Shown one piece after another: positions 38,701 to 47,217 of a stretch of 64,000 bases of DNA. How positions within the stretch are numbered: the stretch's first letter is position 1; each line of letters opens with the position of its first letter. A model generated the notes under the pieces. It was given only the letters and a program-made list of their open reading frames with translations, made no database searches and was not told the DNA's origin. The stretch is from Liminaster sp017519885. Its GTDB lineage: Bacteria; Bacteroidota; Bacteroidia; Bacteroidales; UBA3663. The position numbers were made by a program, and so were the translations under genes. The stretch lies in the NCBI GenBank assembly GCA_017519885.1, contig JAFWRO010000054.1:48973-112972 (forward strand), read 5' to 3'.

Positions 38701-41700
38701 ATGACAAGATCAATTATTATAATCAGCAGGTAAAACTATGGGAGGGTATCTTGGCCTGGAACGAACGTGACAAATGGGAGGCGATAAATGATATAAACAT
38801 TAAAGATAATAAAAGCTACCATGTAAAGAATATCTCGTTCGATGGTGGAACTAGCTATTCTTATTCTGAACGTAGAGATAGCACTGATGTTACTACTCAT
38901 GATTATTCAGGTCAGGAAAGTGTATATACTAACTTCCGACATCACATGAAAGCCTCGGCAGGTGGATATTTCGACTCTGATTGGGGATTCGAGATTGAGA
39001 CCGGTTTCAAATGGAGTGAAGTAAGCTCCGATGAAGATGAGAATACAAAGAATTATGTAGAGTTCTCCTATGATTTCAGTGATGGCAATCGTGGTACAGA
39101 CTTCTCTGTAGATATTTACAAGTCGCCTAGGGGTTATAGTAATTCTTTCAGCATTCTTGGCGGTCAGAGCTATAATCCCTACGAAGGTCCGGAATATGCC
39201 AAGTATTTTGAAAAGAAGGAGAAACACCTCCTTTCGAATGGCACACAACGAATGGAACAGCCCGATATCCGTATCAGCGTTGACGGCCAACAAAGTGCCA
39301 AGACGCTTACGGTAACTGATATCCCTGCGGGTCAGAAAAAGAATCTGGTGCTGCACCTCACGAACAACAATCAGACACAGCAACCTTTCGACATGACCTA
39401 TAATCTTATTGTCGTCGAGACCTCAAACAATAATGGTTTACAGGTTTACATGGATGGAGTTCCTATGAACGGGCGTTCGGTACTCATCCCCAAGAATGAG
39501 ACGGTATTGAAGAATATCACCATTAGTCAGACAGATCAGAGCAAGCTCAAACACGAAGGTGTGAAAATACGTTTCGCCTCACCTTATCAGCCATTATCCA
39601 TCTATGATGAAGTGACCCTCAATGCCACTTTCGTTCCAAGTTCATCGCCTGTAGATCTGATCATCAGTGAGCCTGTGTTCAACAGCGACAGTCCAGACAG
39701 TCTTGAGTTGAAGATCGCCAACTTCGACCGTAACTTCACTGGCTTGAAGTATGTAGGTGTTCAATACAAGTTCGAAGGCAGTACATCGTGGTCGGAATTC
39801 TGTCGATTCGACTCGGCTTACATTGCTGAAAATATTGTCCCCGACCGTGGATATCTGCGTAAGTGGATTGATATGCGAAGTGATGTCAGCTATCCTCAGG
39901 GAAATTATACCTTCCGAGCATTCACAATGACACGATATGGCAGAGATGAAGTCTATGCATATAGTGACGAAGTGACTGTCATTAAGGACAACATCTCACC
40001 GCGTGCACTCACCACCCCGACACCAGCCAACGGTATACTGGGCTTTGGTGACGACATGAGCATCGAATTCAACGAAGACATAGTGCCTGGTTATGTTGGT
40101 CCCAAGAACGTCATTGTTACTTCGAAACTTAATGGCGCTCCCATCGACCATGAAGTGTCACTAAAAATGATTTCGCGAGGTTCTGCTTCACATACAGTCA
40201 ATCCCGTCTTCCTTAATGGTGACTTTACACTCGACTTCTGGGTGAAATGGACCGAAGAAGGCCAACTGATATGTCAAGGTGTGACTGCACAACTGTTCCG
40301 AATTTCCATTGACAATGATGGTGCCGTAGCTCTCAAAATGGGTGACACCGAGCTGAAAAGTATCGTTAGAGTACCGCGTGACACATGGACCTATATGGTT
40401 ATGAGCTATAAGAGCGGTGAACAAACAGTCTCGATGCTCGCTGAGTGGGACATCGAATCCAAGCTGCTCTTCGACAAGGAGACCGTTGATTTCTCAACCT
40501 TCGAGGCTTTGAGTAGCTCCAGTGAGAACTATCTTTACATCGGTCGTGGCATTGTGGGGGCGATTCATGATTTGGGTCTTTACAACGTGTGTCTCGATAT
40601 CTTAGATGCTGCTTCCAAGAAATACAATTCGAAGGACAACTACGTGTACGGACTTCTCCATTACTGGCCAATGAATGAAGGCCATGGTACTGTGGCTGCC
40701 GATATGCGTCATATCAATGATCTGATTGTGAACGACCGATGGGAAATAAATAATGTGAACTATTCCCTTAATATCAATCAGACAGATGATGTTTATGCCG
40801 ACATTTCTCGCATTAATACTTCAGCCGGCGAAAGCTATGCGATAGAATTATGGTGTAAAGTCACAAGTAAGAGCGAGTGCACTTTATTTGAAACGGGACG
40901 TTCTGACTTGACGCGACTTCGTCTGCGCTATGATTCCCTGATGAATCTTGTGCTCGACTATGGTGAGAAATCACAGGTCGTTGCCAACAATGAAGATTTC
41001 CCTGACCACAGTCATTGGCATCATCTGGCTTTCAACGTGGTACGAGGACAGGCTGCCAGCTTCTATTACAACGGCCAGCGAACTGCTGTCATTTCCGAAC
41101 AGGATGTGCCCACGTTTGAAGGTTCGAGAATGAAACTTGGTACTGGTCTCTCGGGATATATCGACGAACTGCGAATCTGGCACGCAACGATCACTGAGAA
41201 ACGTTTGCTTGCTAACATCTATCAGTGCCTCGACACGGCCGACGTCTATTCTCGTGGCCTGGTGGCTTATTATCCATTTGAGAAACAGGACACCATCAAC
41301 GGAGTTCCCACAAAGGGGGCTACATTGAAGAATTTGGCACCAGTCAGTCATGCAAATACCCTGGTTATTCATGCTGATGAGAATTCGTTGAAGAGTATTG
41401 CAGTTCCACCTCTTAAGAATGCTCCCGAAGAAACAAGACTTATTGCTTCTCCTGTAGCTTCGGAGCGCAAGGTGGTCGTAAATCTGACAGGTGCTGGCAT
41501 CACTCCGCGTGACATCGAGGGAACGACGCTCAACATTACTGTAGCCCAGATCCACGATATGCATGGCAACGTATCGCAACCTATTCGTTGGACGGCCTAT
41601 GTGCAGCAGAACACACTCAAGTGGGAAAAGGATTCGGTCAATGTCTTCAAGATGTATGGCGATGATGCATCATTCGACGTCAATATAGTCAACAAGGGAG

Positions 41701-43358
41701 GAACTGTCGAATACTACACACTGAAGAATCTACCGCAGTGGCTTACACTGGTCGAAAGTGAGATTACTGACGATGTGGCTCCTCTCTCGACAAAGACACT
41801 TCGCTTCCGCGTCAACCCGCTTACACCTATTGGCGATTATGATCTGAATATCGGCCTGCAGGGCAATTATGAGATCAGCGAACCTCTGCGTCTTGTGATG
41901 AAGGTTCGTGGCGAGAAGCCCAATTGGTCTGTTGAACCGACGGCATACGAGCATCAGATGACCATCATCGGACATGTGCGCCTCAACGGATTCATCATGG
42001 AGAATCCCGAGAGCCTTGTAGCTGCCTTCATCGATGGCCAGTGCCGTGGTCTGGCTTCTCCTGCCAATATTCGTAATGGTGCCTATGTGACACTCAATGT
42101 CTATGGCGACAGCTATGAAAATATGGACTATCACAAACCCGTCACCTTCTCCATCTGGGATGCGGCAACCGGTATGACCTATGTGGACGTCAATGTCACG
42201 ATTCCAGATAATGAAAGTGACCAAGTGCTCTTCGAGCATAATCTGTTCCTTGGCAACTACAATAATCCCGTTGTTTGGACCAAGAGCAACAAGGCAGAGC
42301 AGCATATTCCTGTCCATGTGAACTGGAACTGGATTGCAATTGGCGTCCAGCCAGAGAACAGTAGTCCTTACAAGGTGTTTGCAGACTATGATGGCTGGGC
42401 TCTCACCATCAAGGACCATGGTTCACAGGTGGCTTGGAGCAATGGCACACAATGGAAGGGCACACTCTCCGTGGGCGCTAACACAATGTACAAACTCAGA
42501 GTGACCAGTTTGCCATCCAGCCCAGTATTGCCTTCACAGCTCGCAGTCACCGGTCAGCAGGTTAATCTATCAGAAACGCCTGTCGAACTCTATGAGGAAT
42601 GGAACTGGATAGCCTACACACCACTCTACACGATGACGGTCGGTGAGGCACTTGCAGGAGCCAATCCTGCCATTGGTGACCGCATCAAGTCACAGTCGGG
42701 TATCGCCATCTATGGTCCGAACGGTTGGGAAGGCAATCTGACCGCTCTCGAAAGCGGTCATGGCTATTTGTACTACAATTCGACTCCCGGCTACAAGACA
42801 TTCGTCTATCCGCCGCAGACACGTAGCAATGCAGGTCCACTAAAGGCTCCACGCCTGATGGCTCTTGCTCGCATGACCGATCAGCCTACCCTCTTCACGC
42901 CGATCGATAAGCATCTCTATCCTGACAATATGACGATGGTAGTACAACTCACCGATGGGGAAGCTATTGTTGATACCTGTGAGGTTGCTGTCTTTATCGA
43001 TGGCGAATGTCGAGCTGCTTCCCGTTCCATCGATGGCCTCTATTACCTCATCATTGCAGGTGAGGGCAGCAATGTTCCGATGGAAATCGTCACCTATCTG
43101 GATGGACGCCTCGTCCTGCTCGATAATTCGCATGTATTTGTCAGCGACGACAACATTGGTGATCCTTGGTCGCCCTATGTCATCGACCTGCAGCATCTGC
43201 CTGATGGTATCAGCGATATTAATGCCGACGATTATGATCCCGATGCATGGTACACGCTCCAGGGCTTCCGTCTCAGTGGTCGTCCCGAATTGCCTGGCAT
43301 CTACATCCATAATGGACAGAAGGTAGTATTGGACAAGAAGTCTGTCGAAAATCATTGA
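32745..43358 (+). CDS. Giant multi-domain secreted surface protein, 3537 aa
   Basis: Signal peptide ending IAPVFA. Visible order: a novel beta-rich N-region (about 28-340); two or three fibronectin-III-like modules (about 346-446, 476-568, 576-665); a carboxypeptidase-regulatory-like module; a LamG/ConA-like domain (about 735-1200) interrupted by a GLUG-like beta-helix insert (about 795-1020, ADIDLDESQTM ... GGIVGGCVNG); another regulatory-like module; a long unassigned middle part, with LRDPPG near 1763; two more LamG-like domains (about 2485-2650 and 2690-2840); an Ig-like stretch; two WNWIA repeats (about 3193 and 3286). The C-terminus, LPGIYIHNGQKVVL, resembles C-terminal modules of Bacteroidales secreted proteins. 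Likely an adhesin or glycan-binding protein; the secretion route is unproven. Confidence 0.85.
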   Translation: MRPKHLFLKFAMSLILLATGIAPVFAAWEYQKIDGSEGGGGTYTFRIENRYFAYDGKSNDAKDHLDWFWTRKRFDAEKDQFYFEFEMRVCCDMIINFDKNWFNDLFRDSEVKQTLLEGEVYVVTQDDVLHKLGTWKKAKTDGSYVTYSVDDDQQYGSFHTYNLNTDNGHVNVRFLPRRQAFLDGVKKIVFKNRLVFQDTRQWGWFQYEKNIDLNYFDENRPMPKLSCDWDENGSLTFKAADMKDITKDTRYLKQYYDVSQYLFFDNSRIKRQNDFYLVSDDVALTHKSNNKMDSQFSKWYLDGGVYTTPVYLKYRGGSNVYTDDAECRFTDVWFYQPYVTYIVYPYTRPENIKVEFDKWNKTNTITWSKRQKAYYYNGNNTSTVDCKTDGKWYVLRYDKGINVKTDGYKLLGSFNGSSSNLKYTDKDIEYDKEYTYRVVFLPSILEEKYKENLVNLPGQSSSHSSSDLWEELTVSTLMEVPIKLSQDRSYEKAVRLVWEYNIQLKGLDWRIDYRPSGTTTWKAIGETLPIDTKQFETHFDTDGTVCDLIDYRVMTTVNGKEIYSNILTGNLPAGSYISEVKATTGTEDGEVKVKWKVARADKTNEAYYRVLRRPIGTEEWTLLTDNIHGTASEYEYEDTRVAAGTYYEYTVEAYGAKCDEQFVQTSSMIAPGFSQARGTITGHVAFGSGTAVNGVRVNLVKSSADESSDTPQYLSRYIDGEGKGLTWTADSTKYASILNGKSELTLQLWAKPMMEGGESKQAFLHLANAIELGVKRISDPSDYDVTVELPEGYDADGRFIIASVADWEHFASLVNSGNTKLNAVMAADIDLDESQTMIGDTEANCYRGHFDGNGHTLKVNYYVHSTTDRDGNYRTAPFSYVGDGFELQNLHVTGKISTNAKFAGGIVGGCVNGAILLTRCWSSVTIEGRAAGDGTHGGLISITGASSLKINSCLFDGVIMGEGLTNCAGMVGWIHDGYQAQLTNCLVNPESVPVSEGFYTYARSRYGSSHKLSNCYYTKVMGHEQGQSIAATDLTPSILGVDWTSNNLSQVVPQLIETEVSNLVSYNVNATVKNAKVNDPTNPVYCFYAVDLTSSDCRDYTVTEFQNLPFNNSDFTHVTARYKGGNWIFSVGKDSLICDTLTISNNVWNSCSRLSSSTLSLGGSSHNTGSTFKGNVDDVRLWSRALTTKEIDNNFDRILGGVEKDLVLYWPLDEGVNIRDYAFDVTKQDGICLENHPEIGANAVPSAVVPESLKLYGMTDAEGDYIIRGIPFQQDGTNYKVVPAFGIHQFSPNSSSMFVSPTSLTANNVNFEDVSAFPMEGYIYYYGTNIPAEGVMLYVDGDLQSKDGKAQQTDADGYYKISVPIGKHYVEAKLDGHTMAMGGRFPYEGTYNFDRAMTYDFADSTLVNFVGRVGGGERNDTLAVGFGASKNNIGIATITLKLNNESFSFNCQNDHITPATMDRSFESDTTSINSNTWAGIGNKSKYIYIRTDSLTGEFSAKLPPLKYITKSVKIDSNPDIEFTSLPEIDLTTVTKTLNDSIKVTKDGGVTSSEYYSYNTKQVFAYYAVPTLNIWQSDNSEGAFGERNILRYEIASGDSIDIYDIWKKEADGSINYRFNYPIFQMDEPYTFKIRGYEAYVNKDASSKVITDTIPLNDLTITIANEMGDEQSVISNIANPDSTGLKAGEVYNLKKNQKQLDEYGMASYSWNCGAPNVTAPYTRNFSVSFEKNGRTYVWDKLYAIALGELSQGNNFVTEGPDKPLMVLRDPPGAKSKTTWKSGKTTTKVRTSTKGWVASGAAIFNLAWGVRMETVEGMGFALVSKYQQSTIWDIKGKHQHTLLNKHEETWSTTVTDAVSTGTDIYHVGSPGDVFIGISNNFQLGDCTRLGFFKGIDGSIHLDCRDATMLSLQEKTSFYYSAYEIENVMIPKWKELRYELLTELPTKEACEKYENNSSESVYLTWYKKDSEVYGDSGTYIWKGPKDLPGDDKINYYNQQVKLWEGILAWNERDKWEAINDINIKDNKSYHVKNISFDGGTSYSYSERRDSTDVTTHDYSGQESVYTNFRHHMKASAGGYFDSDWGFEIETGFKWSEVSSDEDENTKNYVEFSYDFSDGNRGTDFSVDIYKSPRGYSNSFSILGGQSYNPYEGPEYAKYFEKKEKHLLSNGTQRMEQPDIRISVDGQQSAKTLTVTDIPAGQKKNLVLHLTNNNQTQQPFDMTYNLIVVETSNNNGLQVYMDGVPMNGRSVLIPKNETVLKNITISQTDQSKLKHEGVKIRFASPYQPLSIYDEVTLNATFVPSSSPVDLIISEPVFNSDSPDSLELKIANFDRNFTGLKYVGVQYKFEGSTSWSEFCRFDSAYIAENIVPDRGYLRKWIDMRSDVSYPQGNYTFRAFTMTRYGRDEVYAYSDEVTVIKDNISPRALTTPTPANGILGFGDDMSIEFNEDIVPGYVGPKNVIVTSKLNGAPIDHEVSLKMISRGSASHTVNPVFLNGDFTLDFWVKWTEEGQLICQGVTAQLFRISIDNDGAVALKMGDTELKSIVRVPRDTWTYMVMSYKSGEQTVSMLAEWDIESKLLFDKETVDFSTFEALSSSSENYLYIGRGIVGAIHDLGLYNVCLDILDAASKKYNSKDNYVYGLLHYWPMNEGHGTVAADMRHINDLIVNDRWEINNVNYSLNINQTDDVYADISRINTSAGESYAIELWCKVTSKSECTLFETGRSDLTRLRLRYDSLMNLVLDYGEKSQVVANNEDFPDHSHWHHLAFNVVRGQAASFYYNGQRTAVISEQDVPTFEGSRMKLGTGLSGYIDELRIWHATITEKRLLANIYQCLDTADVYSRGLVAYYPFEKQDTINGVPTKGATLKNLAPVSHANTLVIHADENSLKSIAVPPLKNAPEETRLIASPVASERKVVVNLTGAGITPRDIEGTTLNITVAQIHDMHGNVSQPIRWTAYVQQNTLKWEKDSVNVFKMYGDDASFDVNIVNKGGTVEYYTLKNLPQWLTLVESEITDDVAPLSTKTLRFRVNPLTPIGDYDLNIGLQGNYEISEPLRLVMKVRGEKPNWSVEPTAYEHQMTIIGHVRLNGFIMENPESLVAAFIDGQCRGLASPANIRNGAYVTLNVYGDSYENMDYHKPVTFSIWDAATGMTYVDVNVTIPDNESDQVLFEHNLFLGNYNNPVVWTKSNKAEQHIPVHVNWNWIAIGVQPENSSPYKVFADYDGWALTIKDHGSQVAWSNGTQWKGTLSVGANTMYKLRVTSLPSSPVLPSQLAVTGQQVNLSETPVELYEEWNWIAYTPLYTMTVGEALAGANPAIGDRIKSQSGIAIYGPNGWEGNLTALESGHGYLYYNSTPGYKTFVYPPQTRSNAGPLKAPRLMALARMTDQPTLFTPIDKHLYPDNMTMVVQLTDGEAIVDTCEVAVFIDGECRAASRSIDGLYYLIIAGEGSNVPMEIVTYLDGRLVLLDNSHVFVSDDNIGDPWSPYVIDLQHLPDGISDINADDYDPDAWYTLQGFRLSGRPELPGIYIHNGQKVVLDKKSVENH

Positions 43359-43377
43359 TACGTCATTTGCTCTTTTT

Positions 43378-43422
43378 ATAAACAGCAGACTCATCTATGA
43401 TGGTGAGCCTGCTGTTTATTTG
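43378..43422 (+). terminator. Terminator after the giant gene
   Basis: Long stem AAACAGCAG-a-CTCA/TGAG-c-CTGCTGTTT with one internal mismatch, 22 bp after the stop codon, followed by a short T-rich tail. Confidence 0.75.
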
Positions 43423-43504
43423 ATGATACAAGTCCGAGAAAAGAGCCTGACATAATCAAAATAGCATTCCCAAAGTTGAATTTTATTCATTTCTTGGCCT
43501 TAGA

Positions 43505-43536
43505 TTTGGAGATTTCTTGTAAAGTTGTTATCTTTG
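43505..43536 (+). promoter_or_regulatory. Promoter for the DUF4298 gene
   Basis: TTTG (43505-43508), 20 bp, TATCTTTG (43529-43536); start codon at 43587. Confidence 0.75.
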
Positions 43537-43586
43537 CAACATAATTCTATTAATATTATATGAAAACATAAAATTCTGCAAATACT

Positions 43587-43898
43587 ATGGATATTGAAAG
43601 AATCAAACAGATGGAGGAGCGTTTCGACCGTGTGTCGGATGCTGTGAAGAGGATGTCGGAAGCACTTGAGGCTTATCGTTCCGAACAAGACGAACTTTCG
43701 ATCTTGAATTCTTATTATGGCAGCGACGAATGGAAACAAGACTTCGCTGACGACGAGGCCGGGCTTTTGCCCAAAGACCTGAAACGAGGTGTTCTATCTG
43801 AAGACGGTGTATGGGATGTGATGAGTGAGAATCAGGTTCTTTTGGTACAGATGAGGGAACTGTTAAGAACAACATCTTTTGATATTTCACAAGAATAA
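43587..43898 (+). CDS. DUF4298-family small helical protein
   Basis: 103 residues. An N-terminal coiled-coil-like helix (ERIKQMEERFDRVSDAVKRM) is followed by ILNSYYGSDEWKQDFADDEAG and KRGVLSEDGVWDVM, which together mark the DUF4298 family. Cytoplasmic, no signal. The function is unknown. Monocistronic: its own promoter upstream and a hairpin directly after. Confidence 0.85.
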   Translation: MDIERIKQMEERFDRVSDAVKRMSEALEAYRSEQDELSILNSYYGSDEWKQDFADDEAGLLPKDLKRGVLSEDGVWDVMSENQVLLVQMRELLRTTSFDISQE

Positions 43899-43918
43899 TG
43901 CTTTACTATGGCAATAAT

Positions 43919-43964
43919 AACAATGCGTGCCTGGATTATTCGTCCAAGCACGCATTGTTTATTG
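43919..43964. terminator. Bidirectional terminator between the DUF4298 gene and uxaA
   Basis: Perfect 12-bp stem AACAATGCGTGC/GCACGCATTGTT (43919-43930 and 43948-43959), loop 17 nt, with T-rich sequence on both sides. It serves the convergent genes that end at 43898 and 43978. Confidence 0.8.
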
Positions 43965-43977
43965 TGAAGAAGCGGTT

Positions 43978-45486
43978 TTAGAGTGTCACACCGTTCTTGA
44001 AGATCGAGATCTCGTGGATGCCGGCAACCTCATTGTGGGTGTACTCGCCATTGGCGACACGGAGAATCTTGGCAGTGAAATCCTTTACAACTTCGTCCAT
44101 GCTCTTGTCTTCTACCAAGACGCCTGCATTGAAGTCAATCCAGTTGGGTTTGCGCTGATAGAGGCCCGAGTTCGTGCTGACCTTCATGGTCGGAACGAAT
44201 GTGCCGAATGGTGTGCCACGACCAGTGGTGAAGAGCACAATCTGACAACCGGCAGCTGCCAGAGCGGTGGCGGCTACGAGGTCGTTGCCTGGAGCAGAGA
44301 GCAGGTTGAGGCCATTGTTCTTGAGGCGCTCGCCATACTCCATCACGCCGCAAACTACCGAACTACCTGACTTCTGGGTGCAGCCCAGGGCCTTCTCTTC
44401 GAGCGTCGAGATACCACCTGCCTTGTTGCCTGGCGAAGGATTCTCGCCGCAAGGCTCACCGTGCGAGAGGAAGTAGTTCTTGAAGTTGTTGATGAGCGAG
44501 ATGGTCTCATTCAGCAGCTCTTCGTTGCCGCAACGTTCCATCAGGATGGTTTCGGCGCCGAACATCTCAGGCACTTCGGTGAGGATGGTCGTGCCACCCT
44601 GCTTCTCGCAGAGGAAGTCGGAGAATGCACCAAGGAGTGGGTTGGCTGTGATGCCCGAGAAGCCATCCGAACCACCGCACTTGAGGCCGATACGCAGCTT
44701 GCTGGCAGGTACGGTCTCACGCTTGTCCTGCTGAGCCTTCTTGACGAGCTCGGTGAGGAGATTGACACCATAGGGAACCTCATCGCCCTGAACTTCCTGG
44801 CAGATCATGAACTTCACACGGTCCTTGTTGTAGTCGCCGCAGAACTCCTCGAAGATGCGAGGCTGGTTGTTCTCGCAACCAAGACCTACAACGAGAATGG
44901 CACCTGCATTGGGATGATGTACCATGTCGCGCAGGATCTTCTTGGTGTTCTCGTGATCCTCACTCAGCTGTGAGCAGCCAAAGTTGTGCGGGAAATTGAA
45001 GATGCCGTCGATGCCTTCAATCTTGTCACCACCAAAGGCTGCACGAGTCTTTTCGACAATCTGCTTGATGATGCCGTTGACGCAACCTACGGTAGGGATG
45101 ACCCAGACTTCGTTGCGGATGCCTACCTGACCATCGGGACGCACATAGCCTTGGAAGGTGAGTTGCTCACCCGTTGGCTCATATTTCTTCAGTCCCTTGA
45201 TGTGGATGTTGCTGTAATCAAGCGTGCCGGCGAGGTTGGTCTTGATATCCTCGTGATCGAGATAGGAACCCTGCTTGATGGCGTGACGAGCATGGCCGAT
45301 GGGGAAACCGTACTTGATGATGTTCTCGCCTTCGGCAAAGTCCTTGAGTGCGCACTTGTGACCTGCGGGAATGTCGGTAATAAGGGTAATCTGCTGACCG
45401 TCAACATCGACAACTGTGCCTTTCTTCAAAGGCTGGAGTGCTACGAAAACGTTGTCGGCTGGATTGATTTTCAGGAATTGTTTCAC
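43978..45486 (-). CDS. uxaA: Altronate dehydratase (UxaA family), GTG start
   Basis: 502 residues from the GTG at 45484-45486, which gives the family-typical start (M)KQFLKINPADNVFVAL; no ATG exists upstream in frame, only a TTG at 45555. Removes water from altronate to give 2-keto-3-deoxygluconate. An N-terminal SAF domain (about 1-95) precedes the dehydratase core, with GYVRPDGQVGIRNEVWVIPTVGC, LGCENNQP, LKCGGSDGFSGI and a C-terminal TTGRGTPFG. Cysteines fit the iron-dependent family. It is in an operon with uxaB, 104 bp downstream of it, with an inverted repeat in the gap. Confidence 0.93.
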   Translation of the reverse strand: MKQFLKINPADNVFVALQPLKKGTVVDVDGQQITLITDIPAGHKCALKDFAEGENIIKYGFPIGHARHAIKQGSYLDHEDIKTNLAGTLDYSNIHIKGLKKYEPTGEQLTFQGYVRPDGQVGIRNEVWVIPTVGCVNGIIKQIVEKTRAAFGGDKIEGIDGIFNFPHNFGCSQLSEDHENTKKILRDMVHHPNAGAILVVGLGCENNQPRIFEEFCGDYNKDRVKFMICQEVQGDEVPYGVNLLTELVKKAQQDKRETVPASKLRIGLKCGGSDGFSGITANPLLGAFSDFLCEKQGGTTILTEVPEMFGAETILMERCGNEELLNETISLINNFKNYFLSHGEPCGENPSPGNKAGGISTLEEKALGCTQKSGSSVVCGVMEYGERLKNNGLNLLSAPGNDLVAATALAAAGCQIVLFTTGRGTPFGTFVPTMKVSTNSGLYQRKPNWIDFNAGVLVEDKSMDEVVKDFTAKILRVANGEYTHNEVAGIHEISIFKNGVTL

Positions 45487-45527
45487 TTTTGAATTAGGAT
45501 TAGATGATGTACTAATAGAAAGGAAAA

Positions 45528-45581
45528 TAGGACAATTTACGAGCGTGGTTTGCAATAAGCCAGGGCAGGTAAATTGTCCTA
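45528..45581. repeat. Perfect 13-bp inverted repeat between uxaB and uxaA
   Basis: TAGGACAATTTAC (45528-45540) and GTAAATTGTCCTA (45569-45581) with a 28-nt spacer. In mRNA it would form a strong hairpin between two operon genes: an RNA-stability element, a partial terminator or an operator. No U-run is obvious. Confidence 0.8.
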
Positions 45582-45590
45582 AAAAGATTA

Positions 45591-47069
45591 TTAGAGGATA
45601 CCCTTAACGGTTTCGAGCATACCCTTAGTCTGGATTTGGTTCAGGAAGTCGGTAACCATGTCGGTCATGCCGGGAATCTCATTGAGGTTGCCCTGCTCTT
45701 TCCAGATAAGATCCACAGCGCCAAGGACGCCTTCAGCCACCTTGCGGGTGTCGCCAGTTGCCCAGAGGTTGGTGAGCAGATCCATGATCTCTTGTGCATC
45801 GTTGGGCTGGATTGGAGCACCGTCGGCACGTACACCACCCTTGTAATAGGTGATGATGGCAGCAAGACCAAGCACGAGGCCCTTTGGAAGTTCGCCCTTG
45901 CGCTCGAGATAAACCTTTACGCCGGGGAGATCGCGAGTCTGGTACTTGGGGAATGAGTTGAGCATGATGCTGGTCACCTGGTGATCGACGTATGGGTTGT
46001 CGAAGCGCTCCAGAACGTCAGCAGCAAACTGCTTCAGCTCGTCCATAGGCAGGTTGAGGGTCTGCATAAGCTCCTCGAACTGTACCTTGTGGATGTACTT
46101 GCTGATGACTGGATGATGGCAGGCATCGCGTACAATGTTTACGCCACTGAGATAAGCGACAGGGGAGAGGACGGTGTGAGGACCATTGAGGAGGGTAACC
46201 TTTCTCTCATGATAGGGAGCCTCGCTCTCAGCGATGAGTACATGGAGACCAGCCTTCTCAGCGGGGAACTCCTTGCGAAGGGCAGCGCAAGTCATGTTGG
46301 TAGGACGCTCGATTACCCAGAGGTGGAAGATCTCGGCCTGGATCATCAGGTTGTCGGCATAACCAGCACGCTTCTGCAGCTTGGCGATGTCCTTGCGTGG
46401 GAAGCCGGGTACGATGCGGTCAACGAGGGTAGTGCAAACGTAGCAGTACTTGTTGAACCACTTCTTGAATGCTGCATAGTCCTTGCCGAAGTCATCCTTC
46501 CAGAGTTCGATGTACTTCTCGATGCAATCCTTGAGGTGATGTCCGTTGAGGAAGATCAGCTCGCAAGGCATGATGATGAGGCCCTTCTTGGGGTTGCCCT
46601 TGAAGGTCTTGAAGCGACGGAAGAGGAGCTGGGTGAGCTTGCCGGGATATGAAGATGCTGGAGCATCGGTGAACTTGCAGTTGGGATCGAAAGCGATACC
46701 AGCCTCGGTGGTGTTGGAGATGACGAAACGGATGTCCGGCTGATCGGCCAAAGCCATGAATGCAGCATTCTGGCTGTATGGATTGAGGGCGCGGCTGATG
46801 ACATCCACACGGTCGAGGGTATCAACGGGCTTGCCGTTCTGACGGCCCTGCAGGTTGACGTGATAGAGGCAGTCCTGGCCATTGAGCCACTCCACCATAC
46901 CGCGTTCGATTGGCTGAACGACAACAACAGAAGCGTTGAAGTCGGTCTTCTTGTTCATATTCCAGATAATCCAATCTACAAATGCACGGAGGAAGTTACC
47001 TTCACCAAACTGGATGATTTTCTCGGGAGCCACGCTCTTGGGCGCGGTCTGCTTGTTTAAAGCTTTCAT
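45591..47069 (-). CDS. uxaB: Tagaturonate reductase (altronate oxidoreductase)
   Basis: 492 residues. Reduces tagaturonate to altronate with NADH, in the mannitol-dehydrogenase-like superfamily. IIQFGEGNFLRAFVDWII at the N-terminus is the nucleotide-binding start of UxaB; VISNTTEAGIAFD, IIMPCELIFLNGHHLKD and CTTLVDRIVPGFP follow, and ESEAPYHERK and LLNGPHTVLSPVAYLSG cover the conserved catalytic Lys/His region. It is first in the leftward operon, with the promoter at 47172-47201. UxuB (fructuronate reductase) is the near alternative; pairing with uxaA supports UxaB. Confidence 0.92.
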   Translation of the reverse strand: MKALNKQTAPKSVAPEKIIQFGEGNFLRAFVDWIIWNMNKKTDFNASVVVVQPIERGMVEWLNGQDCLYHVNLQGRQNGKPVDTLDRVDVISRALNPYSQNAAFMALADQPDIRFVISNTTEAGIAFDPNCKFTDAPASSYPGKLTQLLFRRFKTFKGNPKKGLIIMPCELIFLNGHHLKDCIEKYIELWKDDFGKDYAAFKKWFNKYCYVCTTLVDRIVPGFPRKDIAKLQKRAGYADNLMIQAEIFHLWVIERPTNMTCAALRKEFPAEKAGLHVLIAESEAPYHERKVTLLNGPHTVLSPVAYLSGVNIVRDACHHPVISKYIHKVQFEELMQTLNLPMDELKQFAADVLERFDNPYVDHQVTSIMLNSFPKYQTRDLPGVKVYLERKGELPKGLVLGLAAIITYYKGGVRADGAPIQPNDAQEIMDLLTNLWATGDTRKVAEGVLGAVDLIWKEQGNLNEIPGMTDMVTDFLNQIQTKGMLETVKGIL

Positions 47070-47171
47070 GTCGTTTTTGAATAATGATTAAAGTTAGTAT
47101 GTTAGGTTTATAATGCATGTTTATTTCAAAAATCGCTCAAAAAACAGAGCAATAACATGTAAAAATCTTTG

Positions 47172-47201
47172 CAAATATACTAATTTTATTTTTTAATCAA
47201 A
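47172..47201 (-). promoter_or_regulatory. Leftward promoter for uxaB-uxaA
   Basis: On the minus strand TTTG (47198-47201), 18 bp, TATATTTG (47172-47179), giving a leader of about 95 nt. It lies only 16 bp from the divergent promoter's -33 box, so one regulator could control both. The 331-bp gap 47070-47400 holds these two promoters and nothing else I can name. Confidence 0.6.
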
Positions 47202-47217
47202 AAAAAAACATAAAATT

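Noticed and set aside
32745..43358. Non-ribosomal peptide or polyketide megasynthase
   Set aside because: The length suggested it, but the signal peptide and beta-sandwich repeats show a secreted surface protein.
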